From Plantago ovata (lineage: Eukaryota; Streptophyta; Magnoliopsida; Lamiales; Plantaginaceae): a stretch of DNA of 64,000 nucleotides. Location of the stretch: positions 55,650,425-55,714,424 of the forward strand of contig CM051457.1 in NCBI GenBank assembly GCA_028274465.1. The letters run 5' to 3'. The notes under the pieces are model-generated. The model was given only the letters and a program-made list of their open reading frames with translations. It was not told the origin of the DNA and did no database searches. The first letter of the stretch is position 1. Every line of letters begins with the position of its first letter. Position numbers and translations under genes: made by a program. Shown in pieces: positions 43,073 through 55,779 of the stretch.

Positions 43073-44269
43073 AGAATCAAAAGGAAAGCTGGTCGCTACA
43101 TCATACAAGGAGACCACTTGTACAAGAGATCCTTTGACGGAGTCTACTTGAGATGTGTAGCTGAGCAAGAAGTGCAAAAAGTTTTGGCAGAGATGCACCA
43201 AGGAAGTTGCGAGGACCATGCTGGAGGGAGAACCCTTGCACAAAAAGTCATCCGCCAGGGCTACTACTGGCCAACTGTTCGTGTGGATGCTGCCCAATTT
43301 GTTAGAAGATGCGAGGAGTGCCAATTGCACGCCAATTTGATCAACGTTCCTGCCAAGCTTCTTGTGCCTATCTCAATCACATGCCCTTTTGACATTTGGG
43401 GTATCGACATAGTTGGTCCATTCCCAAGAGGCACGGGACAGAAGAAATTCATCATTGTGGCGGTATAATACTTTAGCAAGTGGGCGGAAGTTAAAGCGGA
43501 GTCTACTATCACCGAACAAAGAGTGATGAATTTTCTATGGAGAAACATTGTGTGTCGATTTGGCCTACCCAGAGTCCTCATCTCCGATAATGGTTCTCAA
43601 TTTTGTGGACAGAGGTTCAACGAGTGGTGCAAGGAAATGAAGATTGAGAGGAGGTACACCTCAGTAGGGCATCCTCAATCCAACGAGCAGACCGAAGCCG
43701 TCAACAAGACCCTTGTCAACAATTTGCAAAAGATATTCGCCACCAACAAAGATTGGGTCGACGAGCTTGATGGAATAGTGTGGACTTATCGCACAACTTC
43801 GAAGACTGTCACAAGGGAAACCCCCTTCTCTCTAGTTTATGGTTCTAAAGCGATTATACCAATAGAAGTGGCCGTGGAAACCCTCAGGATCCAAGGGTAT
43901 CAGCCTGACAATCATACCGCGAGGCTGTTCGATCTAGAGGCGCTAGATGAAGCGAGGAGCACTGCTTTAGCCAACATCTTGAGGTGCCAAGCGTTGATCG
44001 CCACAGCCTACAACAAGAGTGTGAAAGAGAGAGACTTCCAAGTAGGAGACCTAGTACTTCGAAGAGCAGACATCCTGGGCAAAGTTGGGAAGATGCAACC
44101 CAACTGGGAAGGCCCCTACAAAATTGTTGAAGCAAGGTCCAATGGAAGCTACCGTCTCCAAGATATGAAAGGGAGACTGCTAAAGAACCCTTGGAACACC
44201 TCCAACCTCCAAAGTTCTATTCCTAAGAAGTATGAGAAACAAGGTGAAGTTCTTGAAGTGCTCCTATGA
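43073..44269 (+). pseudogene. pol: integrase of TAT-2
   Basis: The fragment resumes in the RNase H-integrase spacer (GDHLYKRSFDGVYLRC). The zinc-binding domain is visible as HQGSCEDHAGG then RRCEECQLHA (H-H-C-C). The DDE core has WGIDIVGPFP, LISDNGSQFCG and SNEQTEAVNKTL. The C-terminal part includes FQVGDLVLRRADIL and NWEGPYKIVEARSNGSYRL, the usual gypsy integrase tail, ending EVLEVLL. A TAA stop follows FIIVAV at 43468, where homologues read through into YFSKWAE; otherwise the domain is open. No chromodomain is present, as expected for Tat. Confidence 0.93.
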
Positions 44270-45159
44270 AAGGCCCCCTACTTTTGGATCAGGAGAAGTT
44301 CCTCACAAGCTCATGTGAGAGGCACCCTCCTCTTTTTGGTTTAGGTTTTTAGGAAGTAGAAGTTTAAAGTAGAGCAACCTCAGAAGGAAGAAAAAAGTTG
44401 TAGAACGCCGGCCATGAAGCCCACCATTGTAATTGAATTTCCGTCAAATCAATACAATGCATATATTTCAACAAAAAATGTTCAGATAAATCTCTATATT
44501 TTTCTATAGATCAAACGAAAGAGGAGCAAAGAGTCACTCGATCTACGTATTGATACACATCTCCTCGATTTTTCGTCAAAGAAAAGGCCTCCTCGAGCCA
44601 TTTTTCAATGTGATAAAATCGATGAGAGTAGAAGGAGCGAACAGGAAGAGTCCTACACTTAGGATTTTTTCCGGATTGATCCAATAAAGTTGTTTGAGTT
44701 CGAGGAAGTTTGGCTCATATCGAGTAGGAGAAGATCTCAGCAAGCATATCAACTACTCCAATAGCTCGAGGAGCACCTCTCAAAGTAGTGTCATCAACAC
44801 TTGGATGTTTTCGTTACCCAGAGGCGCGAGGAGTCTATCTCTTCGACTTCAGTTAAAATTCATGCAGAGTAACTACTCTAAAAAGTTATACGTCATAACT
44901 AAAAACGGAGTTAGTAAAATGCATAAGTATGGAAAGATGGAACGAGAAGCAACAATATTTTACTAGAAAAGCGACCACCATGAAGATGGAGAAATTACGA
45001 GTTATATATTACAAACGATGAAGATGTTCGAACAGATGCCACAAAGGGATGGAAAGCGACAAAATTGTGCAGAAATAATTCAAAGGTAAAATAAGTACAA
45101 CAGTTTTTCACCGAGCATACTCGGGCTTCTGAAGCTTCTCGGGCCTACCACTCCTCGTT
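44270..45159 (+). other. TAT-2 region downstream of integrase
   Basis: No coding sequence is supported; the small reading frame at 44694 has no recognisable features. AT-rich stretches alternate with CTCCTCGA-type repeats (44560-44770). This matches the long pol-to-LTR spacer known in Tat-type elements. Confidence 0.6.
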
Positions 45160-46102
45160 TCAGCGCATACAACTACCAGTCAGTTCAGTTACAGGGCTCG
45201 GGACAGTCGCGCTGCCTCCTCCTCGATTTGGTCTCATAAGTTCAAGGATCTCATTAGGATCTCGGTCTTTCTCTTGAGACTCCTTGATTGCCTTTTCAAA
45301 CATGATTAGCTCAGGCTCCAGGAAATCTTGAGGACGACCGAGCACTGAGTCGATCACCTTGATCCAAGCTGCACTTTGAAGAGCCGCCTTTTCAAACGAT
45401 TGGAGGATTCCACTCCTTAAGCATTCGGGGACCCATGCTGGAAGGAATGCTGGCTTGCTCGGGTAAGGGACTTCTGGGTCGGTCATAAGCTCCCCGAACT
45501 CACATTCTTGATGCATCTCATCAGTAATCACCTCATCAGGATATCGAGAGAGGTATTCTCTTCGGCCGGCATGCATGTCCTCGCACGTATCAGGATCGAA
45601 GTCCTTCGGCAGTAGGTCGATCCGTTTGAGCTGCCCGATACAGGAAAAGAATACCTCCTCGCGCGTTGCGTCCTTAACATCTTGCTTGGCAATCTTGTAA
45701 GTATCCGAGGACACAAAAGCGCGAGCAGTCTCTAAACAGCTGCCCCGAAGTAAGGAGAGGACACTATTCTTGAACTTCTCCACGCAGATCAACAAGGTGG
45801 CGTAGCTAGGCCCCCTTGTAGCCTTTGGTCCTCTGCTTCTCCCTAGATAGCTCCTTCTCGAGCAGATCGACTCTCGCATAGACCTTGCCCGTCTCGACCT
45901 CAGCAACCTTGTTCTTACTCTTCTCATCCGCAAGCTTTTTCACAAGGTCCGCGATCATGACACCAATGTCTGCTCTATCTGCAGCAACATGGCCATAGGC
46001 CTCCTTGAGATTCTCGAGTTGTAAGAATAGAACGAAAAGAGTAAGGTCTATAAGAGAGAAGATGGATTTTTGACTTAGAGCTTTATTTGAAAAGTATAAA
46101 GG
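45160..46102 (-). pseudogene. antisense extra ORF of TAT-2
   Basis: Two overlapping minus-strand frames join near 45815 at a run of C. The upstream part is a coiled coil (LENLKEAYGHVAADRAD, LVKKLADEKSKNKVAEVETG, VDLLEKELSREKQR). The rest runs YATLLICVEKFKNSVLSLLRG, TYKIAKQDVKDATREEVFFS, KRIDLLPKDFDPDTCED and ends in VTELTGSCMR. Extra ORFs in either orientation between pol and the 3' LTR are known in Tat-lineage elements; their function is unknown. The start is unclear because a Sirevirus LTR cuts the 5' side at 46103. One frameshift makes it a pseudogene. Confidence 0.68.
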
Positions 46103-46644
46103 TGTTAGAAAACTTGTAATTTTGATGAGCAATTAACCATGCTAAGTTAAGGAAAGTCCAGTAACTAGTACTCTTAAGGTCCATAGGAATTTAGAATTTT
46201 AAGGACATTGTAAAATAGGAACGTTTGCTGAAAGACTTAGTGTAGGTACTAGTTAGGTTCTTTCGTTTGCTGATGATGTACTTTGTTTTTACAAACGAAC
46301 TATTGAAGACCTAGAACCGCTCAGAAAGTTGAAGATTAGAAGACTGAAGACTTAGAAGAATTCTGCGAAAGGTATCTACAAAGGCACATGTTACTTCAGA
46401 ATGTGAGAATCTCAGCAACAGCTTTCATAAGTGAAAATCCATATGACAGAGTAGGTTGTGCTTGCTGAAACTAAGACTGGCCACTTGCTGACAACATATG
46501 TGACCTCCTTGCTGAAGAGTAATTGCATTTTGGTTCCAACGTTCATATTTGCATTTGATTCAAAAGAACATTAAATGCAAAGTAGGCACGCGAAGAACAT
46601 GAAGACAAGAAGACAAATGAAGAACGCTTCTGAAAGTACAAAAG
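46103..46644 (+). repeat. truncated Sirevirus LTR
   Basis: It begins TGTTAGAAAACTTG and matches the first 540 bp of the other Sirevirus LTRs up to GAAAGTACAAAAG, where a complete LTR starts. SIRE-4 evidently inserted into an older LTR; the remainder would be beyond the window's right end. Confidence 0.88.
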
Positions 46645-48214
46645 TGTTAGGAAACTTGTAATTTTGATGAGCAATTAACCATGCTAAATTAAGGAAAGTC
46701 CAGTAACTAGTACTCTTAAGGTCCATTGGAATTTAGAAGTTTAAGGACATTGTAAAAGAGGAACGTTTGCTGAAGACTTAGAGTAGGTGCTAGATAGGTT
46801 AGTTTTACCGCTTATGATGTATCTTGTTTTCTGAAAAGAAAAACAACCTATTGAAGCATTTGTTGATGATGTACTTTGTTTACACAAACAAACTATTGAA
46901 GCATTTAGAAACATTCAGAAACTTGAAGAATTCGAAGAACTGAAGACTAGAAGATTTATGAATATTGGTATCTACAAAGGCACATGTTGCTCAGAAAGTG
47001 GAAACTTCAGCAACAGCTTGCATAAGTGAAAATCTAAACGACAGAGTAGGTTGTGCTTGCTGAAATTGAGACTGACCACTTGCTGAAAAACATATGTGAC
47101 CTCCTTGTTGATAGTACTTGCATTTGCGCTTCAACGTTCATGTTTGAATCTCATTCAAATGAACATTAAATGCAAAGCATGCACGCGAAGGACATGAAGA
47201 CTAGAAGACAAATAAAGGACGCTGCTGAAAGTACAAAAGCAAGATAGTGACATCTTAAGGAACAAAGCCTTGGAATTTGAAATTCAAACGGCTCCCTTGA
47301 TTAACTATAAATAGAGGTCATCCGGCAAAGAGTTGAAGTGTGTCAACAACGTGCTCAAAGTCTCACTTGTGCTAAAACTCACATACCATTCAAACACTCT
47401 TTACTGCCATTGATCCGTTCCAAGACTTAAAGTTTGAAAAAGCTACTTGTGAAGAAGTAGAACATACACGGCTAAGAAATTAGTTAAGTGTTCTTTCTTT
47501 CGAACAAGAACAAGTCTTGACACCAGAAACAATCAAACTTGTTTACTGCAAAGTATTCAAAGTTTTGTTTCTTAGATTACTTGTTGTAGCTGAATAAGTT
47601 ATAATCAAGTTATCTCATCCCAAACCTCTCTAACTGAAAATACACCCTTTCAAGCGTGAAATTCAGGGGGAACTTAATCGAGCATAGTGTTGCTGATTAA
47701 AAGTCCCATGTTTGATAGAGAACAATGTTTCGTTCTCTAGTTAGGTTGAAAACGAAGCAAGTGTGCTTTGGTTTCTATTTGAATCTCTCTAGATAGGTAT
47801 TGTAAGGAACCTCAAACTTGTCTTAGTGGATTCAGTCCTAGAAGGGACAAAGTGGATTAGTTGAGAGATTACGCCACTCTCAGATACCACTATAAAAGCG
47901 TTTGTGTGATTTACTTACTGCATTTAGTTTTCAGCAAAGCATATCTATCTGTACACTGTCATTCTGTTCACTTCCTGAAACTATCATTTACTGACAAAGC
48001 ACTTATTGTATCAAAGACTTCCGCTCTCTGATTTTAAGTATCAGCAAAACTCGTTACTGAAAAGTAACTTGCGCTTGCTGAGAAAGTTAAGTATCAGCAA
48101 ACTCATTACTGAAAAGTAATAAGTCCTTGCTGAGAAAGTTTTTAAACGACGAAAGTTTGAAAAGACTATTCACCCCCCCCTCTAGTCTTTTATTGTTGTT
48201 TAAAGGGACCAACA
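46645..48214 (+). repeat. 5' LTR of SIRE-4
   Basis: It runs from TGTTAGGAAACTTG to GGGACCAACA. TATA box CTATAAATAG at 47305-47314. A partly duplicated U3 stretch (GATGATGTACTTTG and neighbours, 46810-46890) distinguishes it. A short C run precedes TCTAGTC near 48174. Confidence 0.95.
47305..47314 (+). promoter_or_regulatory. LTR TATA box (SIRE-4)
   Basis: CTATAAATAG followed by AGGTCATCCGGCAAAGAG, conserved with both SIRE-3 LTRs. It is the likely core promoter of the genomic RNA. Confidence 0.75.
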
Positions 48215-48216
48215 AG

Positions 48217-48227
48217 TGGTATCAGAG
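48217..48227 (+). other. primer-binding site of SIRE-4 (initiator tRNA-Met)
   Basis: TGGTATCAGAG starts two bases after the LTR and matches the 3' end of initiator tRNA-Met. Confidence 0.93.
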
Positions 48228-48326
48228 TTGGAGGTTCTTTAACCTTCAGCACTGAACCTAGATCCCCTTAGGTGCTTTCCGTAAATCACTCTCACTTGAT
48301 CAGTTTGGTAGTCTTTTGTTGACAGG

Positions 48327-48383
48327 ATGTCTTTAGGAGACGCTCCCTTGCTGAAGCTGGAAAACTACGAAAAATGGCGAAAC
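48327..48383 (+). pseudogene. gag: gag codons 1-19 of SIRE-4
   Basis: MSLGDAPLLKLENYEKWRN is encoded up to the TORK-1 insertion. The last five bases, GAAAC, are the target duplication and recur at 59214-59218. The rest of gag continues in frame from 59219. Confidence 0.9.
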
Positions 48384-50460
48384 TGTAAGAAAATATGGTC
48401 AGAGTTACCCCTAGGGTACGCAGCGGAATTTCAAAAATTTTCTTAACATGCAGGTTAATTGATCATGCATATAACGTATATAATAAACACATTAATCAGA
48501 AGACTTACAATACTCCAAAAGCAAGAATAGGTATTGAATCGAATGCCAATCGATGAAGTCTTCGTAATAGTCCGGTGAATCTTCTCCTTCGTCGAAGTCG
48601 AAGATATCTGCAATACTTTGCTTATCTGCAAGACAATAAAAGTTAGTTTCCAGCTCTTTGAACCTCAACCTTGGTAGCCACGGATGAACAACTTATCGGA
48701 AGAATGCTAGGATATTCTTTATGTGGCCAAGAAGATGGGGCGGCGATTTTCCTCCGGTGGAGAGTGGCGCGCGCGGCTAGGGTATAGAGGTAGGGGAGAG
48801 CTTTTTATTTTCTCTAAGAAAGGTAGAATAATTCTCTTAGAATTCGGCATTGAAAAATCTCTCTAATGACGTACTTATATAGTAGTCAATAGAAGCCTAA
48901 AATAGATTCTTTTACACTTCATAAAGAAATAAGAACTCTAATTCTTATTGCACAAGGAAACCAATTTAAGTCTAGATTCATTCCCAATTAAGTTAGAACT
49001 CAATTAGGAAAATCTAACTTAACCCTTGACTTCTAATATGGGAAGGAGTCGAAACTCCCTCCCATACTACTACTACACGCGGCCGGCCAAGGGGGGGTAT
49101 GTGGTTCCCAATTTTGGGACCCACTTATAATTCGAAGGCAATTCAAACTCTAAGTAGATTTTGCCCATGTGCATATATTAATTCTAAATTAATATATCCT
49201 TTCAAATCAAACCTCTATTATATTTTCTAAAATATAATCATTAATTGTATTTACATAAAATACAATTAATCAATCAATTCAATTATTAATTCCAAATTAT
49301 TAATTGAGCCACAAATAATTATAATTAATTCCAAATCAATTATAATTCATCAATCACAATTAATTCTAAATTAATTGCGATTCCATCTTCAAGGATATTC
49401 GGATAAGCTGAATCACCACATAGTGTGACCCATAGGGCCTCATTGTATTAAGCAAGTGCTACACTAGGCAACATGGAATTCCTAGACGGTTCCATTTGCA
49501 ATGTTAATACATGAGGACGTTTGAGAGGTTTCTCAAAGCAAACCCTTTCGTTGTGAAGTCCGTTGCGCTCAACGCGGCGATGGTAACGTCCCTTCATCTG
49601 ACTGACTATCCCAATAATACATCCACGGGCATCTTCAGTGAGTTGCTTGGTGAATCCAATATCTATTATGACTATCATAATAATATTGATACGCTGGCCA
49701 GCGGTTTAACCAATCACAACTGTGAACGACTATGAGCAGTGCTCTCCTGTGCTACACGTGAGAGATGAATCCTTCACAGAATCACTTATCACCCCCATTT
49801 GTATGTAGCCATAATCCTGGATCGTGTCTTGGGTCAACTGCTTATTCAGATCTGACATCGACGGGTCCACCAAGGATATGGGGCAACAAATGTGATGATA
49901 AAGTCCTGTAAGTCCAAAGGACGACTGGCATCACTTCGACAACTTTTCGGTTCCCATAGACACTTCGGTGTAGAGTATACATCGATGGGAGTTTCCAGTG
50001 GGTACTTCCATTGTTCGGTAATCACCCTTCGAACAACTATGCGGAGTTATGGGAACGTTTCTAGATTGTCTAACACTCCGTTCCGTGACCGTGGGATCGG
50101 CTCACACTTGCTCTAACAAGTATAACCTCCACGCATACTAGTCTCACCTGGTTCATTCAGACCCCTACATCCGAGATGAACCTCGACTAGCGAGAGTTTG
50201 GGATAGATGATAACTCACATATCTCCCACTATCTGTGTGATCGGTCATCTATCCGAGGGGACATGTTTGATATTAATACAGACAGGAATAGAGATATGAC
50301 ATGTTGTATGCCTGGTCTAATATAAATATGAAAGCGATAATCAATAGTCAAACAAACAAACAAATATTATATTATGTTGACCTGTGTATAGTACATATAT
50401 GCCCTTAATAAGGGTTGTATGCCCTTAATAAAGACTTTCTGTAGGACATATACACTATCA
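48384..50460 (-). repeat. 3' LTR of TORK-1
   Basis: Reversed, it begins TGATAGTGTATATG and ends TTTTCTTACA (2,077 bp). It contains AT-rich stretches with repeated ATTAATTCCAAAT (49270-49390). A TATATAAG-like box lies near 48874-48881. Confidence 0.92.
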
Positions 50461-50478
50461 ATCCCCCACTTGAACTAG
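50461..50478 (-). other. polypurine tract of TORK-1
   Basis: Reversed, CTAGTTCAAGTGGGGGAT abuts the LTR start TGATAGTG. It is the expected second-strand primer site. Confidence 0.85.
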
Positions 50479-50508
50479 AGCCAGTCACCTTTATGCTTAA
50501 TGCCTAGA

Positions 50509-53500
50509 TTAACATAATGTCTTAAGTGGGCATCCACTGATAAGACCTTGATGAAAAGGATCTGCCACGTTGTCCGTGGTTGAGACACGTTCTATACTAA
50601 CTTCTCCTCTATGAATAATCTCACGTATAACGTGATACTTTCTAAGTACATGTTTGTTCTTGTTTGTAGATCTAGGCTCCTTGGCTTGAGCGACGGCGCC
50701 CGTGTTGTCACAATAAATCGTTATTGGACTACGAGCAGGAACAACCTCAATTCGTTCAAGAACTCTGAAATCCAGACAGCTTCTTTCGATGCTTCTGATG
50801 CAGCAATGTACTCGACTTCTGTGGCTGAGTCAGCAATCGTGGCTTGCTTAGAACTCTTCCAACAGATAGCTCCTCCGTTCAATTTGAATACGTATCCTGT
50901 CTGTGACTTAAAGTCATCAGGATCTGATTCAAATCCAGCGTCGACATACCCAGACATCTTTAATTCTGGTTCTCCACCAAACACCAAGAACATCTCTTTA
51001 GTCCGTCGAAGGTACTTAAGAATGTTCTTTACAGCAGTCCAGTGAGGTACTCCTGGATTCTGTTGGTGTTGACAAGTGACACTAAGCGCATATGCCACAT
51101 CGGGCCTTGTGCAATTCATTGCATACATTATAAACCCTACTGCCGAAGCATAGGGCACACGACTCATTGCATTTCTTTCTTCATCAGTTTTAGGACCATC
51201 CTTAACTGATAAGACAATCCCATGCCTAGATGGGAGAAACCCTCTCTTTGAGTCGTCCATCTTATAACGCTTTAGTATTTTGTCGATGTAGGTGGACTGT
51301 GCCATTCCTAACATCCTCTTGGATCTATCTCTAAAGATCTTGATCCCTAGGATGTAGTTCGCTTCACCCAAGTCCTTCATCGAGAAGGTACTTGATAACC
51401 AAACTTTAGTCTCTTCTAGCATAGACACATTGTTTCTCATGATCAAAATGTCATCAACATAAATGATCATGAAAACGACTCCCTTGTCGCTGTGCCTAGC
51501 GTAGACACAGGGATCTTCCTTGCTTCTGATGAAACAATTTGACAGCTTCATCAAAGCGGATATTCCAGCTCCTTGACGCTTGGTTTAGCCCATAGATGGA
51601 TCTTTGTAAGTTGCATACAGTAGTTGGCCTGGTTTTACTAATAAAACCTTCCGGATGTATCATATAGACCTCTTCCTCAAGGTTGCCATTGAGGAAGGCA
51701 GTCTTTACATCCATCTGCCAGATCACATAATCATAGTAGGAAGCTATCGCAAGTAGAATTCGAATGGACTTCAATTTTGCTACCGGTGAAAAGGTTTCAT
51801 CGTAATCGATGTCATACCTTTGCGTGTAGCCTTTCGCCACAAGCCTAGCTTTGTGCAATTGTACCTTGCCATCGGCATCTGTCTTTCGTTTAAAGACCCA
51901 TTTGAACCCAATAGGTCTAACCCCTTGGGGAAAGTCTACCAAGTTCCAAACTTGGTTCTAGTACATTGAGTCCATTTCTAATTCCATAGCCTCTTGCCAT
52001 TTGTGTGAGTCAATATCAATTATTGCCTCTTTGTAGGTCTCGGGATCTTCCCGATCTGATAAGTCGACATCAAGTTCACTGATGTCTTCTATCATAAGGC
52101 TTTGCTTCTGAGGTCCTTTTAGGATCCTCTTCGACCTACGGAGCTCGACTTGTTCTGGTGCTTTTCTTTTCTGGCTTCGTGTAACACGAACATTATCAGT
52201 GGGTACTGATGCAGCTGGTCGTGGGGCGCGACCCTGTTCCCTTGCGGGAGGCTGCTCTTGTGCAACTTTTTGCATAGGTTGATAGACAACGGGTTCTATT
52301 GGTGTGGTTTCAACTGTTGATCTAATCACAGGACTCCCACTGACTATGACATGCCTAGCAAGTGTCATATCATTACCCTTGTCTGCTTCGAAACCTCCCA
52401 CTGAACTTGAGTCCAAATCGGAAGATTTAGAGTCCTCATGATCGCGCGTGTCAAAGTCTTGAATTTCTTCAAGTTCTATCATGTCATCTAACCTCTCTTC
52501 TTCGAGGTATTCAGCTTCTAAAAACTTGACGTTTCTAGATACAATCACCTTGTGATCTTCAGCATGATAGAATTCATAGCCTCTCGTCTGACGAGGATAG
52601 CCTATGAAATATACTTTGACACCTTTGGCATCTAACTTATCAGTGAGCATCAGTTTGACTATCGCAGGACAGCCCCAAGGTCTAAGATAGCCTAGTGAGG
52701 GCTTCTTTCCCTTCCATAACTCATAAGGAGTTTTCTCCACTGATTTAGATGGTACACGGTTCAGAATGTAGATTGCAGTTTGTAGTGCATATCCCCACAG
52801 ATACTTTGGAAGAGTCGAGAATCCAATCATTGATCTTACCATGTCTAACAGGGTTCGATTCCTCCCCTCAGACACACCATTTAACTGTGGTGTTCCAAGA
52901 GGAGTCCATTGCGATTGAATTCCATTTTCCTTCAAGTAGTCGATAAATTCTTCACAAAGGTATTCACCTCCTCGATCTGATCGAAGAGTGACTATCCTTA
53001 GGTTCAATTCATTCTCGACCTCATTCCTAAACTCCTTGAATTTCCCAAAGGTCTCGGATTTATTCTTAATAAGATAAATATATCCATACCTTGAGAAATC
53101 GTCAGTAAAGGTAACGAAGTAAGGATAACCCCCACGCGCATGGACTTTAAAAGGTCCACATACATCGGTATGTATGAGCTCTAAGCAGCGAGTGGCACGA
53201 ACACCTTGTCCAACAAAAGGTTTGTTCTTCATCTTACCCTTAACACATGATTCGCATGTACCATATGATTCAAAATCAAATGGTTCTAAGTAGTCCAACT
53301 TCCTTAGTCTTTGAATCCGTGTTTCATTGATATGGCCTAGCCGAAAATGCCATAGATAAGATGGATTATTCTTCCTACTTGAAGACGGTTGTTTGTTATG
53401 TATTTGAAATAAAGGTAGACTACTTTGCAAAATATATAAACCATTCACCAAGCAAGCTTTTCCATAATACTGATAATTTAATGAAAAATAACAAGTATTA

Positions 53501-53789
53501 TTCGCAAATCGAAAGGAAAAACCCATATTGTCTAACAATGGAATGGAAATAATATTTCTGACAATGGATGGAACAAAATAAACATTATCAAGTTCTAAAC
53601 ATTGTCTCGAAGGTAAATCTATCTTGCTGTGTCTAACGCGTTTGGCTTCAACTGGTTGTCGTTCCCAACATGCAAGTCGATTTCACCTTGCTTGACTAGC
53701 CTGTAATCAATTAGCCCCTGCACATTATTACAAATGTGTGAGCCACAGGCTGTATCTAATACCCAACCGTTGGAGTCAAAAGTAGTCAT
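50509..53789 (-). pseudogene. pol: pol of TORK-1 (protease, integrase, RT, RNase H)
   Basis: Protease shows WVLDTACGSHIC, with Ala in place of the usual Gly of DTG. After a frame change near 53600, integrase is open from 53538: [43 protein letters not shown] and [14 protein letters not shown] carry the zinc and DDE residues. A stop after MELEMDSMY (51958) interrupts the RT start. RT continues with GFKWVFKRKTDADG, WQMDVKTAFLNGN and, after a frameshift near 51530, YVDDILIMRNN. RNase H has SGYVDAGFESDPD and TEVEYIAAS. A last frameshift near 50735 precedes CDNTGAVAQAKEP, and the natural stop is at 50509. Confidence 0.92.
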
Positions 53790-54559
53790 GTTCATTTCAA
53801 TAACAAACATACCTGAGCTAGAAGCCAACGGCTTCTTAGCTTGATCTGCCCTAAGCTTAGGGAAATCTTTCTTCCAGTGGCCCTTGAGCTTGCAATAGAG
53901 ACAAATCTCGATCCTAAGTCGAAATTCATCCATCCTACGATAGCGCCCATTCTTGCCACCCCTCTTCCTTTTGGGTCTACGATTGACCCTTAGGAATTCG
54001 GTGGCAATGGGTCTCTCAGCAATCAACTCTGTTGCTACCCCAACATTGGGATTTTGAATAGATTGCAACAATCTTTTCACCATCAAGATAATGGAATCCT
54101 AGCTTCTAGCTCCAAGTCATATCCAACAAGTTGTAAGAGGAAGTCAATCAATGACTTGACTTGTTCAGGCGACAGCTCTTCTGACCCAAGCCTTTTGATA
54201 AGCATGATCTTGATAGCTTCGAACCCTTCACACATCCTTGGAGTATCCAAGAATGAGGAGAGATATTTCACAATCTCATATGGTTCCTTGTCTCGACATG
54301 GTCCAACCATATTGTCAGACATAGCATTCAGCAACAAGTTCTTTACAAACTCGGCCCTTTCCACTTCCAATTCATAATAGCAATAATAGGTTGTTGTAGT
54401 GAATTCTGTGGGAGGTGGAGGGATAGGTTCGTCCAAGACGTACTCAACCTCGTTGTACCATAGCACCTTTCGTACCTCATAGATCCAATCGACGTAGTTT
54501 GGTCATGTTAGCTTTTGCAACTCCAAGTTGGCAACAAGCTCGGAGGACGGTATAGCCAT
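53790..54559 (-). pseudogene. gag: gag of TORK-1
   Basis: MAIPSSELVANLELQKLT is followed by a TGA stop where relatives read Gly, then PNYVDWIYEVRKVL. The core continues NAMSDNMVGPCRDKEPYEIV, FLDTPRMCEGFEAIKIM and LSPEQVKSLIDFLLQLVGYDLELEA. A frame change near 54085 leads to a basic region (RRPKRKRGGKNGRYRR) and the zinc knuckle CLYCKLKGHWKKDF, where Phe replaces the last Cys. Two breaks make it non-functional. Confidence 0.88.
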
Positions 54560-55126
54560 TTCTATTATCCTAAGGAGAAATAATATAGAACGAAAATAAT
54601 AAATCAACTATTGAAATATTATTTCTAAATACACAGTCAACATAACTAAACAACAAGGTCCTTTAGCTGTTTAGCTCCCACTATTTTCACATACGCTTGC
54701 CCCCACAACAAACATACGGGTAATGTCCAACAAGTTACCGTAGTGGCCAAGATCCAAATCCATACTATGCTATACTCCAACGGGGGCTGGTCGCATAGCA
54801 TAATATGACCGGTAGGACTATCCAATTGCATCACGCAACTCTTGGTTGTTAAATCTAATTTAACCCGATGCCCTACACACTGTACCTATCGAGGTCGCTA
54901 GATACAATATGCAGTAAGTCATAACCATAGGCTTACTCTAATCTGACGATCACTGCGAGTCTATAAGACGAGGTCGCCAATACAAGGAAACGCAATGAAA
55001 GTTCAGAATTAAAGCACCCTATGGAAAGCATCTCAGAAATACATACATATATATATTTTTGTACTTATATTGGTTGAGGCTTGTAGCTTGAGGGTTGTTA
55101 TCAGTCATCTACAAACAAATAAGGGC

Positions 55127-55290
55127 GCCGCCTACCCATCATGCATGAGCGGTCTACACGTAATGGATGCCGCCTATCCATTCTAGTTCTAAACGCGGTC
55201 AAGCACATAATGGGTGCCGCCTACCCATACATAAATATGCGGTCCGACATATAAGAGGGCGCCGCCTACCCTCGCATGCATAGCGGTCGA
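55127..55290 (-). repeat. four-copy 42-47 bp repeat in the TORK-1 leader
   Basis: GCCGCCTACCC (once GCCGCCTATCC) starts units at 55127, 55169, 55216 and 55261. Each unit ends with GCGGTC after a variable middle containing ATGCAT-like or ACATAA sequence. Confidence 0.8.
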
Positions 55291-55779
55291 ACGGAAAGTA
55301 AAATACTTGGTATTTAAACATGCATTGTCAAACAATAGCATATCGAGCATATGAAACAAGTAGTAGCCTATGTGGATGACAAATGACTTCATAATTTCAT
55401 TATGAAAATTATAATCCCATACTTATAATCTGTATGAAATAATTGAAAATTTGGACTAGATTGAAAAATCGAAAATTCTATTGACCAAGTAGCAATTTTC
55501 GAAAACCCAAAGGACTTAATTGTAATTTTTGAAACCTTGGAGGTGTTACTTCTAAAATTCAAAAGTAGAAGGACTAATTTGCAATAAACAATAAATTGAT
55601 AAATTACAAATAAGCCCTTTAACTTTATACTCATTAACTTTAACCCCTCTAGTTAAAAACAATTAAATTTAAATCATATTTATATTCCAAATATAAAATT
55701 CAATCCTCAAAATTTTCAAAATTCGATTTTGGGTCCAACCCGAAAATATATATATTTATTAAAACATGGGTCCCCAAGG

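Larger units (their letters stand above)
25250..46102 (+). mobile_element. TAT-2: Tat-type Ty3/gypsy element, split by a solo LTR and SIRE-3
   Basis: RT, RNase H and an additional RNase H (25250-26694) continue as integrase (43073-44269) after removal of the nested DNA at 26695-43072. The AGAAT duplication at 26690-26694 and 43073-43077 supports this. An integrase-distal non-coding region and an antisense ORF follow. The 5' part (LTR, gag, protease, most of RT) is missing. RT with two RNase H domains marks the Tat lineage. Confidence 0.85.

Noticed and set aside
44694..44966. 90-codon ORF downstream of TAT-2 integrase
   Set aside because: No conserved motif, no neighbour support, and it lies in a known non-coding spacer of Tat-type elements.
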